Shown here: positions 23,901 to 34,700 of the stretch, piece by piece | Layout of the letters: each line of letters begins with the position of its first letter | Numbering within the stretch: the first letter of the stretch is position 1 | Program-made: the position numbers and the translations under genes | The notes under the pieces: generated by a model | Database searches by the model: none | What the model was told of the DNA's origin: nothing | The model's input: only the letters and a program-made list of their open reading frames with translations | Origin: Panaeolus papilionaceus | Taxonomy: Eukaryota > Basidiomycota > Agaricomycetes > Agaricales | Assembly (NCBI GenBank): GCA_015501605.1 | Contig: JADNRZ010000004.1 | Location: forward strand, 2,294,001-2,358,000 | Length of the DNA: 64,000 nt | Direction: 5' to 3'

Positions 23901-24341
23901 AGCGGTCACTTACTCTCAACTTTCATCATCAATCTTTTCACCTCATTCATTCGCCTCAAAGCCGGTTCTATTTTGGACAGCAACCATCCACGAGGTTTAG
24001 TTGCGCTCATAATGGCTGCAGTATGTTTTTTTACCCTCTAAAATCTGACTATCATCTAACTATGCTCTCATTTTCAGCTCGAACGAGGAGTGAAATCTCT
24101 CCGTCCAGGACACAAAGTCGAAGAATTTTCGAACGGCTTGTGGGGTGCAAAGGTCATTGCCTATTATGGTGGCCTTGCCAACGTTGATGAAAATCAATGG
24201 AATGCACTGCTGGAGGCTGCTAAGATTGATGTGAAGGAGGCTGATGAGGATTCAGACGAGGAATATCGGGCAAATGTGTCATTCATGGATAATACTCGAG
24301 CCGTTGTTTTCAATTTTGCGAGCCCTGTCAAGGGTTACTAA
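14918..24341 (+). CDS. Second Plavaka gene (passenger protein), split by a copia element
   Basis: Exon 1 (ATG 14,918) encodes a Pro/Thr/Lys-rich, basic, probably disordered N-terminus with KKRQTKAEMAAARAAAEAAK (helical or coiled coil) and an acidic stretch. Further exons are inferred near 15,655-15,691, 16,037-16,098, 16,182-16,338 and, after the copia insertion, 22,963-23,015, 23,080-23,583, 23,638-23,838, 23,895-24,018 and 24,078-24,341. The C-terminal part has RWRNVFLPTLYDKFFSSPD, RDPIHAV then SYNRINEKRSAIG, and HPRGLVALIMAALERGVKSL, and it ends ..FASPVKGY. The layout resembles the DUF6532-like or uncharacterised proteins often found beside fungal DNA transposons, but the assignment is tentative. 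Removing the copia element with one copy of GAAAA joins KAGE to NTNNMKG in frame. Confidence 0.6.
15705..15800 (-). other. tRNA-like sequence (A and B boxes), possible SINE or tRNA relic
   Basis: On the minus strand TGGCTTAATGG (15,793-15,783) fits a Pol III A box and lies in a good D-arm (GCTT/AAGT). GGTTCAAAGCC (15,719-15,709) fits a B box. The boxes are about 30 bp further apart than in an intronless tRNA, and the T-stem pairs at only two of five positions. It therefore looks like a tRNA-derived repeat or a decayed tRNA rather than a working tRNA. It lies in an intron of the second Plavaka gene. Confidence 0.3.
16339..16643 (-). repeat. Copia 3' LTR
   Basis: 305 bp, ending ..TTACAACA. It differs from the 5' LTR only at 16,345 (T against C at 22,659). 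The TG..CA form would start at 16,342; the three T before it are common to both LTRs. Confidence 0.88.
16654..22472 (-). pseudogene. Copia gag-pol polyprotein, broken by two stops and an insertion
   Basis: Starts at ATG 22,472 (MATSSSSKSIPG). The gag part has the zinc knuckle CHHCKKKGHVKSEC. The protease motif is LDSGATAHM. The integrase HHCC finger (HRRLGH..CIPC) and core (HSDVCGP..NGGGEY..NGKSEQMNRT) follow, with Asn where the second catalytic Asp is expected (RNNGGGEY). The RT has YVDDTLIA, and the RNase H region has YCDSDWAGD and SSTEAEFIA. An in-frame TAA lies at 22,245-22,247 in gag and another at 18,088-18,090 before the RT. The foldback insertion at 18,221-19,390 splits the region before the RT; taking it out with one 8-bp repeat restores frame (..DPLTY to EEAMAG). 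The element cannot now make a full polyprotein. Confidence 0.88.
18221..19390. mobile_element. Foldback-type element, 460-bp inverted arms
   Basis: Arms 18,221-18,680 and 18,931-19,390 are inverted copies with only about two mismatches. The loop of 250 bp has no coding frame of note. The ends are ATGGTAAGCC, and the direct repeat AGGTGAGT flanks both sides (18,213-18,220 and 19,391-19,398). An 8-bp duplication suggests mobilisation by a hAT-type transposase; a 9-bp reading (TAGGTGAGT) is also possible. The arms are rich in alternating GTGTGC/GCGCAC. Confidence 0.85.
22640..22652 (-). other. Copia primer-binding site
   Basis: Directly inside the 5' LTR the minus strand reads GGTTATGGGCCCC. 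This matches the anticodon-loop region of initiator tRNA-Met, as in copia elements primed by a half tRNA. The match abuts the LTR if the LTR includes the terminal AAA. Confidence 0.7.
22653..22957 (-). repeat. Copia 5' LTR
   Basis: 305 bp, same sequence as the 3' LTR except position 22,659. Followed outside by the target duplication GAAAA. Confidence 0.88.
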
Positions 24342-24563
24342 GAGCCATAAGTTACGTAGAAATAATATAGACCTTTTCGCACTTTTTTCTTGATTTTCAT
24401 CGCTTTTCTGAACTTTTGGCAGCTTATCATACCTTTTCTTTTTTTTAATTTAAACAAGTTTTTAAAATTTTAGACGCGCCTTGTGGAGCTTTTTGCTTTC
24501 TCGCTTTTTAACGCTTTTTAACGCTTGCACAAGCTGAAACAAGCAAATGGTAAAACTTCTGAT

Positions 24564-25074
24564 GAGGATTTAAACAAATTCAGAGTTCTCAATTATGCTG
24601 ATGAACGCATGATATTAAACCTACCTCATCCAAGTGCGATTTTGACAGTAGGCACAACTGCTTGCCATACTGTAGTACACAGAGTTACACATGCAATCTG
24701 ACATCCAGTAATCTGGGATAATCTATTGCTGTGTTGGAGCTAAGACGGCGGAAACCGCCCCTACATATTTGTCAAATGGTTGTGGTATGAAGGACGTAAG
24801 CTCGGCGACCGTTACTAACCAGGAACGCATACATGAAGCAAATCCTGCATCACTGTACATGGACTGACGCCTGCAGAATTAAACGTCTGGTATTCATATG
24901 ACGAAAACCTATTCAGGGCGTTGGTGCATTACAGTTTTGTGAGCGTAAACGTACCCAGGCATAAGTCGAGTTCGTCAAACATACCGGCCCTTGGGATAGG
25001 GTCCTCTCAACCATGGGCATAGACCAGAGGATAATAATGAGCAGCCTGTTTGTGAATGAGTAATTTGTAGCCAT
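24564..25074 (-). pseudogene. 5' half of membrane-protein gene split by the Plavaka transposon
   Basis: Exon 1 starts at ATG 25,074 with a hydrophobic leader (MATNYSFTNRLLIIILWSMP) and ends CLTNSTYAW before GTACGT. Exon 2 has TFNSAGVSPCTVMQDLLHVC, and exon 3 has CMCNSVYYSMASSCAYCQNR followed by TWM before GTAGGT. The intron 3 donor and about 60 bp of intron remain, then the transposon end at 24,561. The 3' half continues at 10,953 with exon 4. If the 13.6-kb intron cannot be spliced, the product would be a secreted Cys-rich fragment. Confidence 0.75.
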
Positions 25075-25084
25075 GCTGGAAGAG

Positions 25085-25571
25085 GAAGATGGGCGGTTTC
25101 AACGTCAAATTGGATGATGAAGAGCGAATGTCTACTCTTATACACGCGTCTTTACATCAGTACCATAACTCGTATTGGTATTCATCTAAGAAAGCATCGT
25201 CTAAGATGGCCGATGTTTCCCCAGAGAACACAGAGTACGGTAGGAACCAGCAGTGAAACTGTTCTATTGGACTCCATTCCAAGAATATGCATGAGGTAAT
25301 GAGGGGTATGTCCTACTAGTTTGTTACTCCAGTTATGATATGTTTCTATTGTTGTAAGCTATGCAACTGTGTATTCTCAATAGAGATCCTGCTCACACAA
25401 CTCCCATGGCGTTCTCTCAAAATCTCAGAACGCGCTTCGCATAGAAAGGTTGAATACAGACATCGGCCCATGATCGTGTTGATCATCCTCATTACCGAGG
25501 TTGTCGCACCTCGAACTCGAAGATTTGAGTTATTTTTAGTATAAAGCTTGAACATGCATTGTACAAAACAT
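25085..25571. other. Intergenic, no gene recognised
   Basis: Lies between the 5' end of the split membrane-protein gene and a solo LTR. Only short frames without splice logic are present. Confidence 0.4.
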
Positions 25572-25575
25572 ACGT

Positions 25576-26275
25576 TGATGAGCAGCGCGCTCACCTGCAC
25601 CCGGAAACACGCTTAATTTCAGAATTACCATCACGCACGCACGCACGCACGCATCCATCACCGCTTACCTATTTTGGTTACCACGCCCTCTTTCGCCATC
25701 CCCGCGCACTTCTACCGCTAAGACCGACACTCGTATCATCCCTATCAGCCACCACAACACAAATTGGGATATACCGACGCCGCATCCTGTCATTCCGCAC
25801 CTCACCTTTCATACGGACTTTCAATTCCTCATTTATTTCCATCATTTAATTCATATTTTGAACCCCTTTTACCATTCAACCACCCTCTTTCCTCATCCCA
25901 CCCCCGCTCTTGCAGCTCCTTTTAAGATATTTCTTTGTTGTAGACCCTTTCCTTATGTGCCTGGGCGCTCTGTTGCGTCGTTTCGAACCCCCCCATAGTT
26001 GGTATTTTAGTTCATTTTCATTTGTACTTAATTCTGGAGGCTTCGTAAAATTCAACCAGCTTACTTTTGGCCCACATTTCAAGTTTTAGTCTCAGTCAGT
26101 CATCTTAGTCTCAGGAAGCGTCGTCTGCTTCGAAATCTCGTTATATTCTATCTCTACAAAGGCTTTGTTGCTGCCGAAACACCAACCCGCACCCTCAGAG
26201 CGCCCTCTACGACGTTGACCTCACTCCGGTCATCAGGGGTTTTGTTCCTCGCTTGAAGACGTCGTGCGCACATCA
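25576..26275 (+). repeat. Solo LTR of the gypsy element, about 700 bp
   Basis: Starts TGATGAGCAGCGCGC and ends ..GCACATCA, a diverged copy of the LTRs at 30,261-30,968 and 38,069-38,776 in the opposite orientation. ACGT flanks both ends (25,572-25,575 and 26,276-26,279). No internal gypsy sequence is present, so it is the product of LTR-LTR recombination. It includes a short GCAC repeat tract near 25,633. Confidence 0.88.
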
Positions 26276-26461
26276 ACGTCATGCAGTTCGCTTTACCAAG
26301 ACACACAGTCGTAGGAAGTCTCATGACACGCTCTTCATTGAAAACACTCGTAGATTCATCACGATGACTATAGACGAACCCTTGACCACTTAATGTATCA
26401 CTGGAAGAATGAGTTTACATTTGCCTTACCATGGACGAGTCTTGAAAAAGAAAGGGTCCGA

Positions 26462-27848
26462 TCAATGCGGCTCTGGGGCTCCACTGTACATAGGAGGTGT
26501 CGGTAGAGTTGTACTGGTACCACTGGTCATTGGTGTTCCATTAGGTGATGAAAGCAGTGGGTAGGTGCTCGGATCATCAGGGTCCTGCGAGGGCCACCAT
26601 GACGTCACATCGATTAATACCAATCCAAACGAAATTCAATGAGAAAGGAACTAACGTATTGCTTCACCGGATCAACACTCGACGCCTCGAAAGTCGGCTT
26701 ATGGACCGTGACCTCCTGCATCAAAGAAATCGGCTTCTGGGTGTCTTGCACTAGGGAACTAGGCTCATGCGCCTCCTCCACCGTTGATGGCATTGCCTGG
26801 GCCTTCTTCCTGCCCCTCCCACGACAGTAGAGCACCCCAGCAACTATACATAAAATTGCGCTGCCCCCTACCACCCCACCAGCGATGGCTCCCGTGTTCG
26901 ATTTCTTGTGATGGGCGCTCACTGCGTTGGGAGTTGGAGTATGGGTAGCCGTCCTAGCCGGAGTCTTCGTCCCAGTGCCGGTCGCGGAAGGTACGGCGGC
27001 GGAATCCGGTAAACCAGAAGCTGAACAATTCCAAGCGTTGAGTGGCGGTTATTTAATCGTAGAGTAAACTTGCCATCGATAATTTTTCCTATATCTGGGC
27101 TAAACTGGAATACGGTCTGAAGTAAAATAGGGCTGTGAACGGATCACTCAGAGAGGATCTACGAGCAGCATACCTTGACGTCAACATAAGCCCAAGTGGG
27201 TATTCTGGTTTGTCCGGGAATGGGATACGGGAAACTTTAACGATTCAATAATCGTCAGGTTCTGTCATTCCACCTTCAAAAATTCAAACTCCATCGACCT
27301 ACTTCTGGACGTATACAGTGCTGCAATTCTGCGAAAAATCGGACCACCTGTGATAAGATAACGTCGAGGTGAGAGGGATACATACAAGAAATGCTGAAGA
27401 TTGGTGCAACATACGTTTTCCACGTGCGATCCTGGCAGTATGCGCAAGCGCTTGACATGCTATAAAACACAGAATTGCATATACAAGCCGCTTGCGACTC
27501 TATTCCAAGCGGAACTAGATAATCATCCCCAACTCCCAATGCAGGATAATAACTACCTAGGACCACAGCCTGTGGTTAGTATAGAGTATCATTCTAAAAA
27601 AATCAAGTACAACTCACCAGGAAGACAAACGCGGACCAGGTCATTCATAACTTCACAAGGGCTGTCCCCAACAGAGTTGTATGTCTAGCCGAAGTAAGAA
27701 AATAAGGACGTCGCCTTCCTTTCGATGGCGTCAACAGGAGACCCACCCATCTGAAAGTTGAGTCCCCCAGGCAAAACGGTAGATCGGACTGGGAAAATAC
27801 CAGCAAAGGCATTATGGAAAGAAAAACAGCACGATAGTGAGTCTTCAT
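26462..27848 (-). CDS. Single-pass membrane protein, Cys-rich ectodomain family, copy 3 (intact)
   Basis: All family exons can be followed. ATG 27,848 with signal peptide (MKTHYRAVFLSIMPLLVFSQ) and CLGDSTFRW; TYNSVGDSPCEVMNDLVRVC; GSYYPALGVGDDYLVPLG with CICNSVFYSMSSACAYCQDR; WSDFSQNCSTVYV; FPYPIPGQTRIPTWAYVDVK. A short FSPDIGKIID exon follows (donor GCAAGT), then a Ser/Thr stalk and the helix GAIAGGVVGGSAILCIVAGV followed by CRGRGRKK. The cytosolic tail and last exon read DPDDPSTYPLLSS..GAPEPH (stop at 26,462). The paired Cys and conserved Trp suggest a disulphide-stabilised outer domain; the role is unknown. The first 200 bp upstream are shared with the remnant at 42.5 kb. Confidence 0.72.
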
Positions 27849-29091
27849 GATCGTCGGAAGGCTGGGAAGAACGGGACTGGACGATCCCCCCTGGATATGG
27901 AGTCTTATACAAACGAAGGAGTGAGATCCATATCAGATGTGTGTAGAAACAGATGGACTCACCAGGCCTCACTGATGGACCTCATCTAAATGTTGATACC
28001 CTTCTGCGTGAACTGCCATGTCACCATTCTAAAATTCATTCCTGCGTAAACAGCTGCCTGGAAGGCACTTCAACCCATCTATAAATAGCGACAATCGAGG
28101 AACCAACTTTTTCGATGTATACGAATGCGAGCGCATGCAGACCCATGACTGACTGGGTGACAGCCACTGAATGCTGCACAAGCGAAGTGATTCCGCCCTC
28201 TACAGTCTATTGGCATGTAGTATTTTTTGTTATCGTAACCGACGTGCTCGCTGCTTACGGCACGACGAAGTCATTGATGCCCCTGTATTGATGAACGTCG
28301 TGATGATAGCCTAAGCTTTAGGGGGTGTTGTTGAAGAACGTTGTTCACTTTCCGACCAGAACGAGAAGACTCTGCGTCAGAGTTTATTCACCCATTCATC
28401 GCAGGACACAAGAAGCAAGCCACTAGCATTATGCCGTTTGACAGCTGCATCGCCGGTGTTATCACTTTCCCGTCACAATGAATGCCTTGGCCTGACCTTG
28501 GCATCCAGATATAAATAGCGCTCGGAGTTGAAGCTGCTGGGTCCTGCTTTGCGTAGCACTTCGATCACAACCTCTTCTTTGATAAGCCCGCTGACTATCT
28601 GAACCTTTCCATCAATATTGCGCCCTTCACTTCTGCGTTATTAAAATCAGAATAAACCATAAATAGGTCTCAAAGACGGTGGGTGCATCCAACTCACTTA
28701 CAATATGCTAGATAATGACCCAGATTCTGTTGGTGGCCTATAATAGAACACGCCCACTTCGTTCGTTGTTCCGCATCTGGCCACTATTGTGCTGCATGGA
28801 ATATAAGGTCCAGTGGTGATAGGTGGTGCTTGAATTTTAAACAAGGACGCTCATAACATAATACAGCAGAAAAACGTAGGAAAGTATATATTTCGGTATC
28901 TGTGATGCTGTGCGGAGTATTTAGCCCAATCTTAAAATGTTGTGGCTCAGACGAATCAGTCATACCATCATCCATGCCACATTCAAACGAGGTTACTTTG
29001 ATGATATACGGCATAAATATGAGCTAACTCTATCCCTACAGTCCAAGTTAGAACCGTCCAATGGGAGCACACTGACCAGTCAAGTCGATGA
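27849..29091. other. Intergenic; former 5' region of the I9-like gene
   Basis: A TATA-like tataaatagcg at about 28,510 and sequence to 28,830 recur at 42.87-43.2 kb, upstream of I9-like relics. This marks it as the old promoter and leader of the I9-like gene now starting at 30,136. No coding exon could be fixed. Confidence 0.45.
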
Positions 29092-29095
29092 TCGT

Positions 29096-30122
29096 TGTGG
29101 AATAGATAGTTGAGCCACTCATGTAAATATACAATTAAATGCCCTTAAAACTTTAATCTATCTCTATCACCTCTTCTAGCAACGCAAGCGCGAATACAAC
29201 ACGCGTCCAACTAATCACGTCGCGCGTTCAACCACGCATCAACGCGCATCAACACATCAAAACTTCACCTTCCTAATCCAGTCTCGCACTCGCACTTGTA
29301 CTCCTACACCCAACTTCCCTCACTGCGCGCCACCATGGTAAACTCAACAGCCACAAATAAGAATGTCATAACGGAATCGCGACGGGTATAAGTGTTCAGG
29401 GTTAGCACACACTTTCTCTTTTATTTTCTCATTTCCTACTTCTTCCCATACTATCGCGCTTGGAGACTCCCCGTTCCTTATAAGGGAACAACTCCTATTT
29501 CATAGATCATACGCCTCTTTTCTCTTCCCAACACCCGCTTTTGTTTAAACTCTCATCAATTCCTCTCCATTTCAAGTTCTACAGCTCCTATCTCATCCAA
29601 ACCTCACCTCCGTCCCTCTCTCTCACACTCCGCTCCTGCAGTAACAGGTGGAGTGACGCACCACCTCGAGCCTGGTCATCTCGACTCAGGGAAGCGTCGA
29701 GCACGCGACGAGGAAAGGACGCGACGTCAGGCAAGGATAAGTGGAGAAATATTTGTTTATTCTCTTTCAATCACGGACACTTACATAGCCTAGTTACAAT
29801 TCAAATACGTACATTCTACAAAGTCTGGGCGGCGCGAGAGTACGTGCGTGTCCAGTATCACACTCATTAGTGTTTTCTCACATATAGTACGAACCTCCAC
29901 TCAATTATCATTATCTCTTTTGCCCCACTTATGTGTCGCGCGACCATCTGAGCAACTTTGAGCCTGAGCCGAGCCCACTGAGCCCGCATCTTCACACATC
30001 ACACATTCATTCTCACTGTTCCCTCGCTAGGGAACCTTTATTTTATTGTTCACACCTCGTCACACTTGCTATCATCTTCTGTCTATCGCTATCCCCACCA
30101 GGAGGCCTTTTCCTCTTCCACA
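29096..30122. repeat. Solo LTR of a second family, 1,027 bp
   Basis: Ends TGTGGAA..TTCCACA, a perfect 7-bp inverted repeat, with TCGT on both sides (29,092-29,095 and 30,123-30,126). It is unrelated in sequence to the ACGT-flanked gypsy LTR. Rich in C/T tracts, without coding frames. It ends 13 bp before the ATG of the I9-like gene. Confidence 0.65.
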
Positions 30123-30260
30123 TCGTACCAGTCAGATGATTGTTCTCATCACACCCCGCAAGGGCATGAATACTAGCCGTCACATAGTGGCCGACAAAGA
30201 GGGTACAATGGACAACGTCCTCGCACTGATAAAAGGCACGAACAGCGAGATCAGTCACGT

Positions 30261-30968
30261 TGATGTGCGCGCAACGTCTTCAAGTGCGGAAAACAAACAC
30301 ACTCGATGACCGGAGTGAGGTCAACGTTGCTGAGGGCGCTCTGAGGGTGCGGGTTGGTGTTTCCGTAGGTAACTTGGCCTTCGTAGCGATGAAATGACAC
30401 GATGTTCGAAGCAAACTACGCTTCCTGAGACTGAAATCTAAAACTGAGAGACAAAGGTTCAAATGTGGGCCAAAAGTAAGCTGGTTCAATTTTACGAAGC
30501 CTCCAGAATTAAGTACAAATGAAAATGAACTAAAATACCAACTATGGGGGGGTTCGAAACGACGCAACAGAGCGCCCAGGCACATAAGGAAAGGGTCTAT
30601 AACAAAGAAATATCTTAAAAGGAGCTGCAAGAGCGGGGGTGGGATGAGGAAAGAGGGTGGTTGAATGGTAAAAGGGGTTCAAAATATGAATTAAATGATG
30701 GAAATAAATGAGGAATTGAAAGTCCGTATGAAAGGTGAGGTGCGGAATGACAGGATGCGGCGTCGGTATATCCCAATTTGTGTTGTGGTGGCTGATAGGG
30801 ATGATACGAGTGTCGGTCTTAGTGGTAGAAGTGCGCGGGGATGGCGAAAGAGGGCGTGGTAATCAAAATAGGTAAGCGGTGATGGATGCGTGCGTGCGTG
30901 CGTGCGTGCGTGATGGTAATTCTGAAATTAAGCGTGTTTCCGGGTGCAGGTGAGCGCGCTGCTCATCA
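30261..30968 (-). repeat. Gypsy 3' LTR, 708 bp
   Basis: Inverted ends TGATG..CATCA. It has the same length as the LTR at 38,069 and differs at one position that I noticed (A near 30,512, C in the other). It contains a GCGT microsatellite near 30,888. A purine-rich tract AGGAGGATA lies directly inside it (element strand). Confidence 0.92.
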
Positions 30969-31736
30969 TATCCTCCTGACTGAAATTCTGACTGTCCGCA
31001 GTCAGTCGTTCTCGAAGTCGAGTGGTTGGTGCGGATTGTTGAAGTGATAATGAGTGATGTCGAGGATGGGATAGGGAAGAGCGCGATTGGTGATGAAAGT
31101 GCATACCCGATGGTGGACGCGTTGAGTTGGTTACCGAAATTGGCATAGATGACGCAATAATATTAACAGCCAACTTTTTCAAAGCTTGGACGGTTGATTG
31201 CGTCATCGCGCAACCAAATGAAAGGAATAAAAGAAAAATGAGTGAGTGAAACAGTGAAATGTGCTGGGTGAGTGTCGAGAGCTAATGAATGTGTGAATAT
31301 AACGAAGAATTTGTAGCTGGGAAAGTGACGTGTTGAAGGACTTGAGTAAAGTAAATGATTTAAACGAGCAAGGATTAAAATGAAAGTGAAAAGATAACTG
31401 CGTGTATGGATTATGATGGTAGGAACTGTAGACTTTCGGCGATGAAAGGTGGGGAGGAAGTTGAATGGTGATGTTGTAGGTAAGGGGGCGGTAACTAATT
31501 TGAGCGATATCGAAGAAAAATTGATGTGAGGTCAGTACGAAATGCTTCGGGAATGGGAGTACGAATGGTATATATGATGAAGCGAATGAAATAGGTATCA
31601 TGGGGGAAAATGGGACGAATTGCGATGATCTAATTATCTACAGAGGGAATGATGAATTGGAAGGTTTGTGGAGATGAAGTGAAATGACGAGGCGCGAGAA
31701 GGCGCCTCCTCCTCCTGACTGAAATCTCGACTGTCC

Positions 31737-34700
31737 TCAGTCGGGTTGAGGTAAAGCGTCGTCCTTGTCTTCCATAAACTCGTCCTCCGGGTCCTCCTCG
31801 GTTGATTCTTCGAGTTCACGAAGGCGTCGGAGCGAAACATCAAGGAGTTCCTCGAGAGGAGGGAGAGGAATGGATTCACGAGGGAAATAAGGAATGACAC
31901 GGTAGGCGGCGACTGGGCGATCGAGGAGGGTGCCATCGAGTTCACAGATAATGTAAGCGCCGCCTCGATTGCGTGAGATGACGATTAATGGTCCTAGATA
32001 GCGAGCGCGCATCTTGCGATTGAGCGACTTCTCGATGGCGGTGTTACGGATGAGCACGAGGTTACCGAGGATGAAGTTGAAGTCACGGATAGTGTGAGCG
32101 TGGTCGATCTCGAATTGACGCGCGGCTTTGAGACGAGCCTCGAATACGTTGGAATGAAGAAGGGAGAGATGCTCTCGTCGCTTTTGAAGAGCAATGGCGC
32201 GACGAGCAATGAGATCGGTGGTTGAAAGAACGGAATTGGGAGGTGGAAGGAGGTAATTAGCCTCCGCTATATCAAGAGGAAGGAGTGGGTGGGTGCCAGT
32301 GACGGCGAAATAAGGTGAGCACCCCATGCGACGACGTGTGGTGATACGGTCAGCCCAGAAGACTGAGTAAGCAACGGATGACCACTTGGACTGGTCACCG
32401 TCTGCTGCTTTGAATAAACCCTGTCGGACGTCAAAATGAGGTCTCTCGGCCAAGTTGGCACGAGAGTTGTAACCAGAAATACGAATGTGGTAGATGTGGT
32501 ATCGCTTCCACAAGTAGGCAAGCGCCTTGATGAAGGGACCTCCGTTATCGGTCACGATCTCTACGAGGGTACCCCAGCGCCAAACGAAATTGCGCATGAT
32601 ATATTCGCCAATAGCGCGATGATTCTCCTTGCGGAGCATATCAAACTCGACCCAATGGGTCAATGAACAACGTCCTTGAACGATGTACTTGTACCCAGAT
32701 GATGGAGGAAGGTGCATTGTGTCCATGTACACTTTAGAAAAGATAGGAGCGGGTGAAGCGACAGTAGGGGGAATGAGAATCTGACGATGCTGTCGTTTTT
32801 GGCACAGGTCGCAGGTTTTAATGAAATAAGCAATGTCGGCGGCCATAGCAGGCCACCAATAACGAGTAGAAATTAAAGTTCTGGTAGCAAAGAAACCATG
32901 ATGACCGAGATCATCATGGGCTGAAGTCAAGATAAAGAAGCGTCGGGGTGGAGGAACCACAAGCTTGTGTTCACCACGCACATCCTTACGCCATAAACGA
33001 TCCCCAGAAATGAAAAACTCGGTACAATAACGAATAAATGCAGGCATATCAGCCTTCTCGATACCCTGAGGAGGTTCGAGAGGCTGATCCAAGAATAAAC
33101 GGACCAAAATTAAACGAGCGTCGGCTTTACGAGCGCTCTCTGAACGAGTGATTAAAGAATAAGAATCAGACTCAGCCTCAGCAGGTGCTGAATCTTCAGG
33201 AGTCGGGGAAGGAGAACGTGAAGGGTTTGGAGATGAATTAAAATGAATAGAATTCGAGTCTGCAACATACACCGCAACAGGTGGCTGTTCAATGGTCTCA
33301 ATGAACGGTGAATTGATAAAGTGCATGAAACCATGCATTTGGTCAACCCAGTCTTCGAATAAATCGTCAACTGGCTCCTCTTTGTCTCCTGGTTGAGGTG
33401 GACGCCGAGATAGACCATCTGGGCCATGATGGGTCCCAGGAACGTGAACAAGTTCGAAATGAAACAAAAGAATGGTGACAATCCAACGATTCATAGAGGC
33501 AGAAGGAGCAAGATCAGGATTTGATAACATACCTTTGATATATTTTGCATCTACCTCAACGATGAGGTTTCGGAGTCCAATAAGGTAGACTTTGAGGGAC
33601 TTGAGAGCACGATATAGACCGTACAACTCAAGTTTCGGTTGTGAAAAGCGAGCCTCACGCTCGTTGAGGGTAATGGAACCAAAGCGGGAGTAATACCGAC
33701 GCTTGGGATCATCGGCATCGCACTGAGCCAACAAATAACCCACAGCAATGTATGAGGTGTCCACTGATAGGATGATTGGAGGTGCGTCCACTGAGTAGTC
33801 AAGTGGACGCAGTGCTGGTGACTCTAAGAGCGCACGCTTAAGGTCTTCCTGAGCAGCAATTTGCTCAGGACCAAAGATGAAAGGTGCATCCTTGCGCGTC
33901 AACTTGTTCAAGTGATGCGCTCGGTGTGCGAAGTTTCGAATGAAAATGCGGCAAATGCCAATCGTGCCAAGGAAAGCTCGAAGCTCTGTTAATGAAAGAC
34001 AAGGTCCCCAGTTGACGATCTTGTCAACTCGGGACGGGTCAGGAATGCGACCGTTAGGTGTGCATAAGTGACCAAGAACCATAAAACATAAAGCAAATAG
34101 AACGGACTTTGAACCGGAGAATGTACCACCAGCGTACTTCATGCGCTGAATAACACGATTGAGATTGATAAAATGCTCCCAAACGAAGCGTTGAATCCCA
34201 GGATTACTGGGAATCGTTTCAAACGAACCATCCTTGAGACGGTAATAAGAAATCGGACCCTTCACTGGTACATCATCAATGTAAGGTACAGTGACGTGCG
34301 GGATCTCGGGTTGAAGAATAAAGGTAATATCGTCATGAAAAATGGGAACAGAATTCGTCCACCCCATAGGGAGCTTGGTGAGACGAAGGGGACCCAGAGG
34401 GGTCTGGAAAGTGGTAAGATCTCGAGACGAGGGTGCAAGTGCACGCTCGTCATAACCAACAAAAAGATCAAGAATCGCACCGCAGGAGCGCCCAGCAAAC
34501 TGCTCAGCGACTTCCTCAGTGAAAGGGGGAACTCCAGAGTGTTGAATAGTGACCGCATTTAACGGTTCAAGAGATTGAACAATGCGAAGGGACGTACCAT
34601 CTTTCTTGACCACAATAAACCACTGGCCTCGGTAGGCTGCATTCGATGCTTCGAATACTTTTGAATCAACCTTTCGCTTGAGGAGCGAGAAGACCTGCTC

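Larger units (their letters stand above)
10956..24561 (-). mobile_element. Plavaka-type (CACTA-like) DNA transposon, 13.6 kb including nested insertions
   Basis: The ends are imperfect inverted repeats. Left 10,956 begins CAGGAAGTCTGCAATTTGCT; the right end at 24,561, reversed, begins CAGAAGTTTTACCATTTGCT. AT follows on both outer sides. Subterminal hairpins such as 10,992-11,018 (12-bp perfect stem) fit an autonomous DNA element. It carries a Plavaka transposase (minus) and a divergent second gene (plus). Inside are a 245-bp MITE-like insertion, a 6.6-kb copia element and, within that, a foldback element. It lies in intron 3 of a membrane-protein gene whose two halves flank it. Without nested insertions it would be about 6.7 kb. 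Exact target-duplication length is uncertain; only AT is shared. Confidence 0.75.

Noticed and set aside
25633..25660. GCAC/GCGT tandem repeat resembling a short repeat array
   Set aside because: It is a simple microsatellite present in every LTR copy, not a CRISPR-like or regulatory array.
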